Made by a program: the position numbers and the translations under genes. This document shows, piece after piece, positions 56,599-64,000 of a stretch of 64,000 bases of DNA. This DNA is from Streptomyces amritsarensis (lineage in GTDB: Bacteria; Actinomycetota; Actinomycetes; Streptomycetales; Streptomycetaceae), in NCBI RefSeq assembly GCF_001953875.1, contig NZ_MQUR01000001.1, positions 62,039-126,038 on the forward strand, in the 5' to 3' direction. How positions within the stretch are numbered: position 1 is the first letter of the stretch; each line of letters begins with the position of its first letter. The notes under the pieces are model-generated. The model did no database searches and was not told the origin of the DNA. It was given only the letters and a program-made list of their open reading frames with translations.

Positions 56599-58299
56599 TC
56601 AGAAGCCCGGGGGCTCCGTGTAGACGCCCCACTCGTCGCGCAGGGTGTTGCAGATCTCGCCCAGCGTGGCCTCGGCGCGCACCGCGTCCAGCATGGCGGG
56701 GATCATGTTCGACCCGTCGCGTGCGGCGTCCAGCATCGCCTTGAGGGACGCGGCGACCTTGGCGTCGTCGCGGCGGTCCTTGCGGTCGGCGAGCACGCGG
56801 ACCTGCTCGCGCTCCACCTCGTGGCTGACCCGCAGGATCTCCAGGTCGCCGGTGACGGACCCGTGGTGGACGTTGACGCCGACGACCCGCTTGTCGCCCT
56901 TCTCCAGGGAGCGCTGGTACTGGAAGGCCGACTCGGCGATCTCGCCGGTGAACCAGCCGTCCTCGATGCCGCGCAGGATGCCCGAGGTGATCGGCCCGAT
57001 GGGGTGCTGCCCGTCGGGGTGGGCGCGCAGGCCGCGCTCCTTGATCTGCTCGAAGATCCGCTCGGCGTCGGCCTCGATGCGGTCGGTGAGCTGCTCGACG
57101 TACCAGGAGCCGCCGAGGGGGTCCGCCACGTTGGCGACGCCGGTCTCCTCCATGAGCACCTGCTGGGTGCGCAGGGCGATCTCGGCCGCCTGCTCGCTCG
57201 GCAGCGCGAGGGTCTCGTCGAGGGCGTTGGTGTGCAGCGAGTTGGTGCCGCCGAGGACGGCCGCGAGGGCCTCCACGGCGGTGCGTACGACGTTGTTGTA
57301 CGGCTGCTGCGCGGTGAGGGAGACGCCGGCGGTCTGCGTGTGGAAGCGCAGCCACATCGACTTCTCGTTCTTGGCGCCGTAGACCTCCTTCATCCAGCGC
57401 GCCCAGATCCGGCGGGCGGCGCGGAACTTGGCGATCTCCTCGAAGAAGTCGAGGTGCGCGTCGAAGAAGAAGGAGAGCCCGGAGGCGAAGTGGTCGACGT
57501 CCAGGCCGCGGGAGAGGCCCAGCTCCACATAGCCGAAGCCGTCGGCGAGGGTGTACGCGAGCTCCTGCGCGGCCGTGGCGCCGGCCTCGCGGATGTGGTA
57601 GCCGGAGACGGACAGCGGCTTGTAGGCCGGGATGCCCTTCGCGCAGTACTCCATGAGGTCGCCGATGAGGCGCAGGTGCGGCTCCGGTTCGAAGAGCCAC
57701 TCCTTCTGGGCGATGTACTCCTTGAAGATGTCCGTCTGGAGCGTGCCGTTCAGGACGGCGGGGTCCACACCCTGGCGCTCCGCGGCGACGAGGTACATGC
57801 AGAAGGCGGGCACGGCGGGGCCCGAGATCGTCATGGAGGTGGTGACGTCGCCGAGCGGGATGTCCTTGAAGAGGACCTCCATGTCGGCGGCGGAGTCGAT
57901 GGCGACGCCGCAGTGGCCGACCTCGCCGAGGGAGCGGGGGTCGTCGGAGTCGCGGCCCATGAGGGTCGGCATGTCGAAGGCGACGGAGAGCCCGCCGCCG
58001 CCGGCGGCCAGGATCATCTTGTAGCGCTCGTTCGTCTGCTCGGCGTTGCCGAAGCCGGCGAACTGGCGGATGGTCCAGGTCCGGCCGCGGTAGCCGGTGG
58101 CGTGCAGGCCGCGGGTGTAGGGGTACTCCCCCGGCCAGCCGATCCGCTCGAAGCCCTCGTACGCGTCGCCGGGCCGGGGCCCGTAGACGGGTTCGACCTC
58201 ATCCCCGGAGAGCGTGGTGAAGTCTGCCTCGCGCTTGCGGGCCTTGTCATAACGGGCCTGCCAGCGACGGCGGCCTTCCTCGATGGCGTCAGCGTCCAT
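56599..58299 (-). CDS. icmA: Isobutyryl-CoA mutase large subunit
   Basis: A 566-aa cytoplasmic, coenzyme-B12-dependent mutase subunit with only the substrate-binding TIM barrel. The B12-binding domain must come from a separate IcmB-type protein, not in this window. Length equals known IcmA. The two residues that distinguish isobutyryl- from methylmalonyl-CoA mutases are of the isobutyryl type: Phe in TIRQFAGFGNAEQ (about 80, Tyr in methylmalonyl-CoA mutase) and Gln in KEYIAQKEWLF (about 198, Arg in methylmalonyl-CoA mutase). It interconverts isobutyryl- and n-butyryl-CoA, feeding valine catabolism and polyketide precursors. ATG 58299 gives MDADAIEEG; a GTG two codons upstream (58305) could be used on a leaderless transcript. 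A 24-bp palindrome lies immediately upstream. Confidence 0.93.
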   Translation of the reverse strand: MDADAIEEGRRRWQARYDKARKREADFTTLSGDEVEPVYGPRPGDAYEGFERIGWPGEYPYTRGLHATGYRGRTWTIRQFAGFGNAEQTNERYKMILAAGGGGLSVAFDMPTLMGRDSDDPRSLGEVGHCGVAIDSAADMEVLFKDIPLGDVTTSMTISGPAVPAFCMYLVAAERQGVDPAVLNGTLQTDIFKEYIAQKEWLFEPEPHLRLIGDLMEYCAKGIPAYKPLSVSGYHIREAGATAAQELAYTLADGFGYVELGLSRGLDVDHFASGLSFFFDAHLDFFEEIAKFRAARRIWARWMKEVYGAKNEKSMWLRFHTQTAGVSLTAQQPYNNVVRTAVEALAAVLGGTNSLHTNALDETLALPSEQAAEIALRTQQVLMEETGVANVADPLGGSWYVEQLTDRIEADAERIFEQIKERGLRAHPDGQHPIGPITSGILRGIEDGWFTGEIAESAFQYQRSLEKGDKRVVGVNVHHGSVTGDLEILRVSHEVEREQVRVLADRKDRRDDAKVAASLKAMLDAARDGSNMIPAMLDAVRAEATLGEICNTLRDEWGVYTEPPGF

Positions 58300-58307
58300 A
58301 CCCACGA

Positions 58308-58331
58308 ATTTACTAGGACGTCCTAGTAAAT
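58308..58331. promoter_or_regulatory. 24-bp perfect palindrome abutting the icmA start
   Basis: The half-site ATTTACTAGGAC is followed directly by its exact inverse. On the minus strand its distal half contains TAGTAA, about where a -10 element for a leaderless icmA message would lie. A repressor bound here would block initiation. The nearest candidate regulators are the MarR gene at 58793 and the TetR gene at 55758; neither is proven. Confidence 0.75.
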
Positions 58332-58342
58332 GTCGATGGGAA

Positions 58343-58366
58343 ACCCCCGGGAGTCGTCCCGGGGGT
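58343..58366 (-). terminator. Hairpin terminator after the DUF3817 gene
   Basis: Ten-base perfect arms (ACCCCCGGGA at 58343-58352, complement at 58357-58366) with loop GTCG, 20 bp after the DUF3817 stop and upstream of the icmA operator, so it isolates icmA. Confidence 0.75.
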
Positions 58367-58386
58367 GGGTGACGCTCGCCTCGTCG

Positions 58387-58716
58387 TCAGGCCTTCACGG
58401 CCACCGGCGAGTCGCTGACCAGCGGCTCCACCTCGGCGCGGATCGTGCGTTCGACGAAGAAGGCGGCCAGCGGGATCGTGCCCGACACCAGCACCCACAG
58501 CAGCTTGCCGAAGGGCCACTTCGCCTTGGACCCCAGGTCGAAGGCGAAGACGAGGTAGATCATGAAGAGCACACCGTGCGTCTGCGACACCACGAAGGTG
58601 AGGTCGGCACCGGTGTCGAAGCCGTACTTCGCCACCATGCAGGCGCAGAGGATCAGGAGCATGACCGCGGTCACGTAGGCCATGACGCGGTAGCGGGTCA
58701 GCACGCTTCGTTTCAT
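58387..58716 (-). CDS. DUF3817 small membrane protein
   Basis: A 109-aa integral membrane protein of the DUF3817 family with three transmembrane segments (about 10-28, 42-62, 68-90). The conserved core is VSQTHGVLFMIYLVFAFDL followed by KWPFGKLLWVLVSGTIPLAAFFVER. The C-terminus is short and acidic. ATG 58716 is clear. It lies 76 bp downstream of the MarR gene on the same strand and has its own terminator. Function unknown. Confidence 0.88.
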   Translation of the reverse strand: MKRSVLTRYRVMAYVTAVMLLILCACMVAKYGFDTGADLTFVVSQTHGVLFMIYLVFAFDLGSKAKWPFGKLLWVLVSGTIPLAAFFVERTIRAEVEPLVSDSPVAVKA

Positions 58717-58792
58717 GCCGACGAGCCTAACCGTCCGTTTTGCTCGATCTTGACGCGGCCCCGGTCAAGCGGGACGGGTGGAGACGGCCTCT

Positions 58793-59302
58793 TCAGGACT
58801 CGTCGAAGTCCGCGGCGGCCACGCGCAGCGGGCGGAGCAGCGCGAAGATCTCCCCGCACTCCTCGGCGTCGTACGCGCCGAGGCCGAAGTCGATCGCCAT
58901 CAGGTCCTTGGTGGCGGCCTCGACGACCTCCCGGCCCCTCTCCGTGATGGAGGCGAGGGTGCCGCGGCCGTCGTTCGGGTTGGGCCGCTTGGCGACCAGC
59001 CCGGAGCGCACCAGCCGGTCCACGGTGTTGGTCACCGAGGTCGGGTGGACCATCAGCCTCTCGCCGATCTTCGACATCGGCAGCTCGCCCGCCTTGGAGA
59101 AGGTGAGCAGCACCAGCGCCTCGTAGCGTGCGAAGGTCAACCCGTACGGCTTGACGACCGCGTCGACCTCGCCGAGCAGGATCTGGTGGGCGCGCATGAT
59201 CGAGGTGATCGCGGCCATCGAGGGCACGGGCCCCCAGCGCTGCTGCCAGAGCTCGTCGGCGCGGGCGATGGGGTCGAAGGGAAGGCTGAGCGGCTTGGGC
59301 AC
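58793..59302 (-). CDS. MarR-family transcriptional regulator
   Basis: A 169-aa winged-helix protein. A helical dimerisation N-terminus (about 25-55) precedes the wHTH (about 65-130: YGLTFARYEALVLLTFSKAGELPMSKIGERLMVHPTSVTNTVDRL) and the wing RPNPNDGRGTLASITERGREVV. GTG 59302 starts it. It is 21 bp downstream of the MFS transporter gene on the same strand, so the two form an operon, the usual layout for a MarR regulator controlling its efflux pump. The DUF3817 gene follows. Confidence 0.9.
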   Translation of the reverse strand: MPKPLSLPFDPIARADELWQQRWGPVPSMAAITSIMRAHQILLGEVDAVVKPYGLTFARYEALVLLTFSKAGELPMSKIGERLMVHPTSVTNTVDRLVRSGLVAKRPNPNDGRGTLASITERGREVVEAATKDLMAIDFGLGAYDAEECGEIFALLRPLRVAAADFDES

Positions 59303-59323
59303 GCTTCCGACCCTACCGGGAGG

Positions 59324-60577
59324 TCACTTCCCGGCGGGGGCCGTCTCATCCCTCAGTCGTTCCTCCTGCCGGACGGCGCAGTGGAGTTCGGCCAGGACCG
59401 CCAGGACGACGGCGGTGCCGAGCACCCCGGCCCCGGTCACGACCACGTGCACCGGGAGGAACTCGGCGGCGAGCCCGGCCAGCGCCATGCCGGCCCCCTG
59501 GAGGGTCATCAGGCCGGTGCCGAGCAGGGTCATCGCCCGGCCGCGCAGCTCGTCGGGGACGGCGTCCACGTACCACTGGTCCAGGCCCAGGGTGTAGGCG
59601 TGGGCCAGCCCGGCCAGCAGCAGGGCGCACAGGGCGAGGGGCGCGCCCGGCCGGCCGGCGTAGAGCAGGAGGGGCAGCAGGCCGGCGGCGGCCAGCGGGG
59701 CGACGATCCGCGAGCGGGTCCGCGCGCTGAGCGCGGAGCCCGCCCAGAGCTCCCCGGCGAGCGTGCCGACGGGCAGGGCGCACATCAGCAGGCCGAGGAC
59801 GGCTGTCCCGGCTCCGATGCCGTCGGCGTAGGCGGCGAGCAGCGCCTCGGGGACGACGAGGAACACGGGCGGCAGCCAGAACAGGAGGGTGAGCGCCCGC
59901 AGCCGGCGGCGTCCCAGGACGGCCCGTATCCCGGCGAGCGGGGAGGTGCGGACGGCCGTCCGGGCGGGCCGCGCGCGGGTGCCCAGCCGCAGCAGGAGGG
60001 CCGAGCCGAGGAACCCGGCGGCGGTCAGCGCGATGGCGGCGCGCGGGGCGAGCACGGTGAGCAGCAGCCCGCCGAGGCCGAAGCCGACGAGCTGGGCGCT
60101 CTGGGCGACCATGCGCAGCAGCGAGCGGCCCAGGACGTAGGCGTCGCCGGAGCCGAGGATGTCGGGGAGGGAGGCGTTGCGGGTGCCCTGGAAGAGGGGT
60201 GCCACGAAGGCCATGGCGCAGCGCAGGGCGAGGAGCGCGGCGACGGGGGTGGCGGGCAGCACCATGGCCGCCGCGCAGGCGGCGCAGACGAGGTCGCAGG
60301 TGACGAGCACCCGGCGGGCGGGGCGGCGGTCGGCGATCCCGGCGAGGAGGGTGCCGCCGAGGGCGTACGGGAGGAAGCCGAGCGCGAAGGTGAGGGCGCT
60401 CATCAGGGGCGAGCCGGTGAGGCGGTAGACGAGGACGGAGAGGGAGATCTCGGCGACGACCAGCCCGAGTACGGACATCAGGTGCGCGGCGAAGACGGCG
60501 GGGAACTCGGGGGTCCGAAAGACGGTGAGGTAGCCGGCGGAGCCCCCTTGGGCCCGGGCCGGGGTGACGGTTGGCAT
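59324..60577 (-). CDS. MFS transporter
   Basis: A 417-aa polytopic membrane protein with about 12 hydrophobic helices in two halves, a basic loop after helix 2 (GIADRRPARRVLV, the MFS motif A position) and ALRCAMAFVAPLFQGTRNASLPD in helix 4-5. It resembles multidrug- or siderophore-type exporters. ATG 60577 is chosen. It is divergent from an ArsR-type regulator gene across 93 bp and followed by the MarR gene, so two regulators flank it. Substrate unknown. Confidence 0.88.
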   Translation of the reverse strand: MPTVTPARAQGGSAGYLTVFRTPEFPAVFAAHLMSVLGLVVAEISLSVLVYRLTGSPLMSALTFALGFLPYALGGTLLAGIADRRPARRVLVTCDLVCAACAAAMVLPATPVAALLALRCAMAFVAPLFQGTRNASLPDILGSGDAYVLGRSLLRMVAQSAQLVGFGLGGLLLTVLAPRAAIALTAAGFLGSALLLRLGTRARPARTAVRTSPLAGIRAVLGRRRLRALTLLFWLPPVFLVVPEALLAAYADGIGAGTAVLGLLMCALPVGTLAGELWAGSALSARTRSRIVAPLAAAGLLPLLLYAGRPGAPLALCALLLAGLAHAYTLGLDQWYVDAVPDELRGRAMTLLGTGLMTLQGAGMALAGLAAEFLPVHVVVTGAGVLGTAVVLAVLAELHCAVRQEERLRDETAPAGK

Positions 60578-60670
60578 GACGGCAGCGTCGGGGGCCTAGG
60601 CTGGCCGGCACAGAGATTCGGCCTGGGGCGAATGTCGGGCGGAGCGGTCCGGGGAGCAGGAGGGTGCGGC
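60578..60670. promoter_or_regulatory. Divergent promoter region between the MFS and ArsR-type genes
   Basis: It contains a 5-bp dyad ATTCG-8-CGAAT at about 60616-60633. This is a possible operator for the ArsR-type protein. Weak on its own. Confidence 0.4.
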
Positions 60671-61666
60671 ATGGGGTTGCACCACCGTTTCGGGCACGAG
60701 GACCTGCTGCGGTGCCGGTTCGCGCTGTCGCCGGCCTGGGAGACGCAGGAGGCCGTCCGCACGCTGAGCCGCCCGGACCGGCAGGGCTACCACCTGCCGT
60801 GGCTCCGGCGGATCCGGGCCGCCGCCGACGGGCTGGACCTGCGGCCGCTGTGGCTGCTGATGCCGCGCCGGGGGCACAGCACCGACTTCATCGGCCCGCC
60901 GCCCAGCGGGCCGGGCGGCTCCTTCGAGGAGGAGCTCGCGGTGATCCGCGCGGCCGATCCGGACGGGGCGCGCGAGGACATGCGCAGAGCGCTGGCCTGT
61001 ACGCCGGGTGCGCTCGACAGCGATCTGGGCCGCCGCCTGCTGGCCGACCCGGCGCGGTCGGTGCGGGAGCTGGCCGATCTGATGGAACGGGCGTGGAGCG
61101 TGCTGGTGGAACCGCACTGGCCCCGGCTGCGGGCGCTGCTGGAGGCGGACATCCTCTTCCACACGCGCCGGCTGGCCGCCGGAGGGCTGGAGTCCCTCTT
61201 CGACGGCCTGCACCCCGACCTGTCCTGGGACGCCGCTTCGCTCACCCTCACCATCGAGCGGCCCAGCCACCACGACCGGGTCCTGGGCGGCCAGGGGCTG
61301 CTGCTCATGCCGAGCGCGTTCGTCTGGCCGGGTATCGCGGGCGGCTTCGACCCGCCCTGGCAGCCGACCGTCGTGTACCCGGCGCGGGGCATCGGCGCCC
61401 TGTGGACCCCGGCGGGCGCGGACACCCCGACCGCGCTGGCCCGGCTGCTGGGCCGGGCCCGGGCGGACGTGCTGTGCGCGCTGGACGAGCCGGCGTCCAC
61501 CACGGCCCTGGCCCACCGCCTCGGCCTGGCCCCCTCCACCGTCTCGGCGCACCTGGGGGTCCTGCACGCGGCGGGCCTGCTCATCTCCGCCCGCCGGGGG
61601 CACCAGGTGCTCTACGAGCGCACTCCCCTGGCCATCGCCCTCACCACGGGGGACGCGGTCGGCTGA
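60671..61666 (+). CDS. ArsR-type winged-helix regulator with large N-terminal domain
   Basis: A 331-aa cytoplasmic protein. The C-terminal wHTH (about 255-325) reads LCALDEPASTTALAHRLGLAPSTVSAHLGVLHAAGLLISARRGHQVLY, an ArsR-like DNA-binding unit. The N-terminal 240 residues are the DUF5937-type sensor seen in Streptomyces regulators (begins RFALSPAWETQEAVRTL). ATG 60671 follows GGAGGG. It is divergent from the MFS gene, whose expression it probably controls. Metal-binding cysteines typical of classical ArsR are absent. Confidence 0.87.
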   Translation: MGLHHRFGHEDLLRCRFALSPAWETQEAVRTLSRPDRQGYHLPWLRRIRAAADGLDLRPLWLLMPRRGHSTDFIGPPPSGPGGSFEEELAVIRAADPDGAREDMRRALACTPGALDSDLGRRLLADPARSVRELADLMERAWSVLVEPHWPRLRALLEADILFHTRRLAAGGLESLFDGLHPDLSWDAASLTLTIERPSHHDRVLGGQGLLLMPSAFVWPGIAGGFDPPWQPTVVYPARGIGALWTPAGADTPTALARLLGRARADVLCALDEPASTTALAHRLGLAPSTVSAHLGVLHAAGLLISARRGHQVLYERTPLAIALTTGDAVG

Positions 61667-61782
61667 CCGGCGCGGGCGGTGTCGCACAGACGAGCCGACT
61701 ATCCGTCATGTCACCATATTCCGGTCGTACATCCTCACCGCCTCACGGTCTGCCGCCCGACCCTTCGTCGCGAGGAATCCGG

Positions 61783-62826
61783 ATGCCACCCGTCGCTCCC
61801 AGGCCCGTCGCCGCCCTCGGCCTGCTCCTGCTCCTCGTGGCGGCCCCCGCCTGCTCCACCGCGCCGGAGCCCGGGCCGCGCGGCCCCGCCGCCGGGGCCG
61901 GGGCCTGGGCCGGGGCCGCCGGGCCGGCCGCCGCCGAGGGCGAGTCCCCCTTCTGGGTGGACCCGGACAGCCCGGCCGCCCGGCAGGTCGCGGCCTGGGA
62001 GGCGACCGGCCGCTACGCCGACGCCCAGGTGCTGCGCCGCATCGCGGACCGGCCGGTCGCGCTGTGGGGGCGGCCGGGCGATCCGGGACCCGCGATCCGC
62101 CGGGCCCGCGCGGCCGCGCAGGCCTCCGGGCGGACCCTGGTGCTCGCCGCGCACAACATCCCGCACCGCGACTGCGGGCAGCTGCCCGCCGGGGGCGCCG
62201 CCGACGCCCGCGCCTACCGCGGCTGGATCGGCGCCTTCGCCGATGCCGTCGGCGATGCCAGGGCCATCGTCGTGCTGGAGCCGCATGCGGTCGCGCACGC
62301 CGTCGACGGCTGCGTGCGCGCCGAGCACCGCGCCGAGCGCTACCGGCTGCTCTCCGAGGCCGTCGACCGGCTCAAGAGGAACCGCCATACGAAGGTCTAT
62401 CTGGACGCCGGCGATCCGGCGTGGATCCGCGACCCGGCGGACCTCGCCGGCCCCCTCCGCGAGGCGGGCCTCGACCGCGCGGACGGCTTCGCCCTGAACG
62501 TCTCCGGCTTCCAGCCGGACGCGGCCGTCCGGGCCTACGGCGCAAAGCTCTCCCGGGCGGTGGGCGGCCGGCACTTCGTCGTCGACACCGGCCGCAACGG
62601 CGAGGGTCCCCTGCCGGGCGACCGCGAGCGGGCCTCCTGCAACCCGCCGGGCCGCGCCCTCGGGACACCGCCGACCGACCGGACCGGCGACCCGCTCGTC
62701 GACGCGTACCTGTGGGTGAAGGGGCCGGGCGAGTCCGACGGGACCTGCCGCGGCGGCCCGGCGGCCGGCACCTGGTGGCCCGAACAGGCCCTCGGACTGG
62801 CCCGCCGCGCGCGGCACGTCCCGTAA
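61783..62826 (+). CDS. GH6-family (cellulase-like) exported protein with altered catalytic acid
   Basis: A 347-aa exported protein. The signal peptide ends near APAC (about 24; imperfect lipobox). A GH6 domain spans about 55-345. AAHNIPHRDCG (Asp130) and WVKGPGESDGTC (Asp319) match GH6 active-site segments. The key motif normally LEPD, which holds the catalytic acid (Asp221 in Trichoderma reesei Cel6A), reads LEPH here, with His168 encoded by CAT at 62284. NVSGFQPDA and CNPPGRALG are conserved. ATG 61783 follows GAGGAA. It may bind beta-glucan without hydrolysing it, or use another acid. It stands alone, convergent with the TetR gene at 62886. Confidence 0.88.
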   Translation: MPPVAPRPVAALGLLLLLVAAPACSTAPEPGPRGPAAGAGAWAGAAGPAAAEGESPFWVDPDSPAARQVAAWEATGRYADAQVLRRIADRPVALWGRPGDPGPAIRRARAAAQASGRTLVLAAHNIPHRDCGQLPAGGAADARAYRGWIGAFADAVGDARAIVVLEPHAVAHAVDGCVRAEHRAERYRLLSEAVDRLKRNRHTKVYLDAGDPAWIRDPADLAGPLREAGLDRADGFALNVSGFQPDAAVRAYGAKLSRAVGGRHFVVDTGRNGEGPLPGDRERASCNPPGRALGTPPTDRTGDPLVDAYLWVKGPGESDGTCRGGPAAGTWWPEQALGLARRARHVP

Positions 62827-62885
62827 GCGGCGTCCGCGCGGTCCCGCCCGCCGTGCGCCGCTGCGCGGGCACGGCCCGGGGAGGG

Positions 62886-63518
62886 TCAGGTCCGGGTGCC
62901 GCGGCGCAGGCCGTGGCGGACCGCACGCTGGCTCAGGGGGCCCAGGCCCTCCAGTACCGCGGCCAGTTGGGCGAGCTGTTCGAGGGCGTCGAACGCGCGG
63001 CCGGCGCCCTGCGGATCCACGGCCTCGTACAGCTCGATGCCGACGAAGGAGGCGGCGGTGGCCCGGGCGAGCCCCGCGGGGTCGGCGAACCCCTCCAGCG
63101 GGGTCGCCGCGAGCAGCCGGGTGAGCACCGCCTCCAGTTCCTCGATCCACAGGCCGAGTCCGGCGGCGGTCGCGGCCGCGAGGGCGGGCGAGTTCTGCCC
63201 GGCGGCCAGCAGCTGGCCGAGCACGGCGACGTGCCCGGCCGCCCGCTCCTCGGCGTGCATGGCCCGGGCGAACTCCAGCAGTTCGGTGAGGCTGCCCAGC
63301 TCCGCGAGACGGTCGCGGTAGCGGGCCACTCGCTGCTCGGCTCCGTACCGGCAGGCGGCGGCGAGCAGTTCGTCGACGGAGCCGAAGTGATAGAAGATCA
63401 GCCCCTGGCCGACGCCGGCGGTGGCCGCGATGGTGCGGGCCGAGACCTTGGCGATGCCCTGCTCGACGACCGTGCGCAGGGCTCCTTCGAGGAGCTTGTC
63501 CTTGGTGGCCGCGCTCAC
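62886..63518 (-). CDS. TetR-family transcriptional regulator
   Basis: A 210-aa regulator. HTH at about 5-50 (LLEGALRTVVEQGIAKVSARTIAATAGVGQGLIFYHFGS), followed by a helical ligand domain with an Ala/Leu-rich core. GTG 63518 has GAGGAGG seven bases upstream; the frame continues to 63572 but that part overlaps the upstream gene. Its start overlaps the stop of the DUF4166 gene (GTGA), so the two are co-translated and the regulator may control that operon. Confidence 0.9.
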   Translation of the reverse strand: MSAATKDKLLEGALRTVVEQGIAKVSARTIAATAGVGQGLIFYHFGSVDELLAAACRYGAEQRVARYRDRLAELGSLTELLEFARAMHAEERAAGHVAVLGQLLAAGQNSPALAAATAAGLGLWIEELEAVLTRLLAATPLEGFADPAGLARATAASFVGIELYEAVDPQGAGRAFDALEQLAQLAAVLEGLGPLSQRAVRHGLRRGTRT

Positions 63519-64000
63519 GCCCGGGCCTCCTCGCGGACCGGCCGCAGGTCGCCGCAGAGCCCGCTCGCCCACCGTTGACGGGCGTCCACGTACTGCACGG
63601 TGAAGGACCCCTCGTAGCCGAAGAGCGGCCCGAAGCGGCGGTTGGCCACGCGCACCCGGATGCGGAACCGGCCGGTGGCGTCGTCGAAGGACTCGCGCAC
63701 CTCGGCGTCGCCGCCGATGAGGTCGGGGACGCGCACGTCGACGGGCCCCTCGCGGAAGCGGTGCTCACCGGAGCGGATGAGCAGCGACCCGTCGGGCTCG
63801 GCGCTCATGTGCAGGTCGCTGGCGAGGTGCTGGTGCGTGCCCAGGTAGTCGAGGACGCAGTCGCGCTCGGGGCTGTGGACCATCGTGGCGTCGAACCGGT
63901 GCGGCCCGTCGGGGAGCCGGAAGGTCCGTACGAAGGTGACGGTCTCCCGGCCGAAGGAGTCGCGGTAGGGGAGGTTCTCGATGACGAAGGGGACGTCGCG
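63515..64000 (-). CDS. DUF4166-like protein (partial, N-terminus beyond window)
   Basis: The last 161 codons of a gene that enters from the right edge. The frame is open to the window end and reads DVPFVIENLPYRDSFGRETV, then FDATMVHSPERDCVLDYLGTHQH, SGEHRF and GEAEVRE-like strands, and ends with VQYVDARQRW. This matches DUF4166, a predicted beta-sandwich protein. It is coupled by a GTGA overlap to the TetR gene downstream. Function unknown. Confidence 0.75.
   Translation of the reverse strand, partial: RDVPFVIENLPYRDSFGRETVTFVRTFRLPDGPHRFDATMVHSPERDCVLDYLGTHQHLASDLHMSAEPDGSLLIRSGEHRFREGPVDVRVPDLIGGDAEVRESFDDATGRFRIRVRVANRRFGPLFGYEGSFTVQYVDARQRWASGLCGDLRPVREEARA

Noticed and set aside
56599..58299. 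Methylmalonyl-CoA mutase assignment
   Set aside because: The Phe and Gln specificity residues and the 566-residue, B12-domain-less length fit isobutyryl-CoA mutase instead.

Overview
The window is high-GC actinobacterial chromosome, almost certainly Streptomyces or a close relative. The evidence is strong GC bias at third codon positions, many GTG and some TTG starts, GTGA/ATGA start-stop overlaps, Streptomyces-type lipoproteins, and the families present (DUF6230/DUF6114, DUF6458, GlgE, IcmA). From memory, the right half resembles the icmA - thioredoxin - pyk/ackA/pta/pfkA - glgB/mak/treS/glgE/glgP stretch of Streptomyces chromosomes. I could not run a comparison. I saw no tRNA, rRNA, CRISPR array, transposase or integrase.

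Layout. (1) 1-9.8 kb: cell-envelope genes, mostly on the minus strand. They are a YVTN lipoprotein, a NodB-type deacetylase, an RsbW-like kinase, an enoyl-CoA hydratase, three L,D-transpeptidases, and two secreted proteins built from SpaA-like prealbumin-fold domains. (2) 9.9-12.3 kb: the glycogen debranching enzyme GlgX. (3) 12.5-29.4 kb: an exopolysaccharide locus with a colanic-acid-like gene set. It encodes a WcaI-like and a second GT4 glycosyltransferase, a Wzz/BY-kinase-like protein, a flippase, a polymerase-like membrane protein, a WcaF-like acetyltransferase, Gmd and Fcl for GDP-L-fucose, and a WcaJ/WbaP-like initiating sugar-phosphate transferase. A CDP-alcohol phosphatidyltransferase/cytidylyltransferase pair and a large secreted propeller-FN3-LamG-DNRLRE protein accompany it. 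(4) 29.7-32 kb: a secreted M4 metalloprotease. (5) 32.2-43.6 kb: the GlgE alpha-glucan pathway: glgP (minus), then glgE-treS and mak-glgB (plus). A frameshifted regulator remnant lies between glgP and glgE. (6) 43.9-51.2 kb: an XRE-type regulator, phosphofructokinase, and pta-ackA-pyk. (7) 51.3-53.9 kb: a DUF6230 / DUF6114 / proline-rich-anchor cassette of unknown function. (8) 54.5-64 kb: a thioredoxin/TPR protein, regulators (TetR, MarR, ArsR-type, TetR), isobutyryl-CoA mutase large subunit, DUF3817, an MFS transporter, a GH6-like lipoprotein and a DUF4166 fragment.

How the genes work together. TreS, Mak, GlgE and GlgB convert trehalose through maltose and maltose-1-phosphate to branched alpha-glucan. 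GlgP and GlgX degrade it, and Pfk, Pyk, Pta and AckA carry carbon to acetate. In the EPS locus, Gmd and Fcl make GDP-fucose, the sugar transferase primes undecaprenyl phosphate, the glycosyltransferases and acetyltransferase build the repeat unit, and the flippase, polymerase and Wzz-like proteins export and polymerise it.

Best candidates for undescribed biology: the DUF6230-DUF6114-anchor cassette, in which the anchor protein may carry a divergent DUF6230 domain; the fucose-type EPS locus with a Walker-A-defective BY-kinase partner; the SpaA-like proteins with a cysteine-bearing insert; a 24-bp perfect palindrome abutting the icmA start; and a GH6 protein whose catalytic-acid aspartate is histidine.
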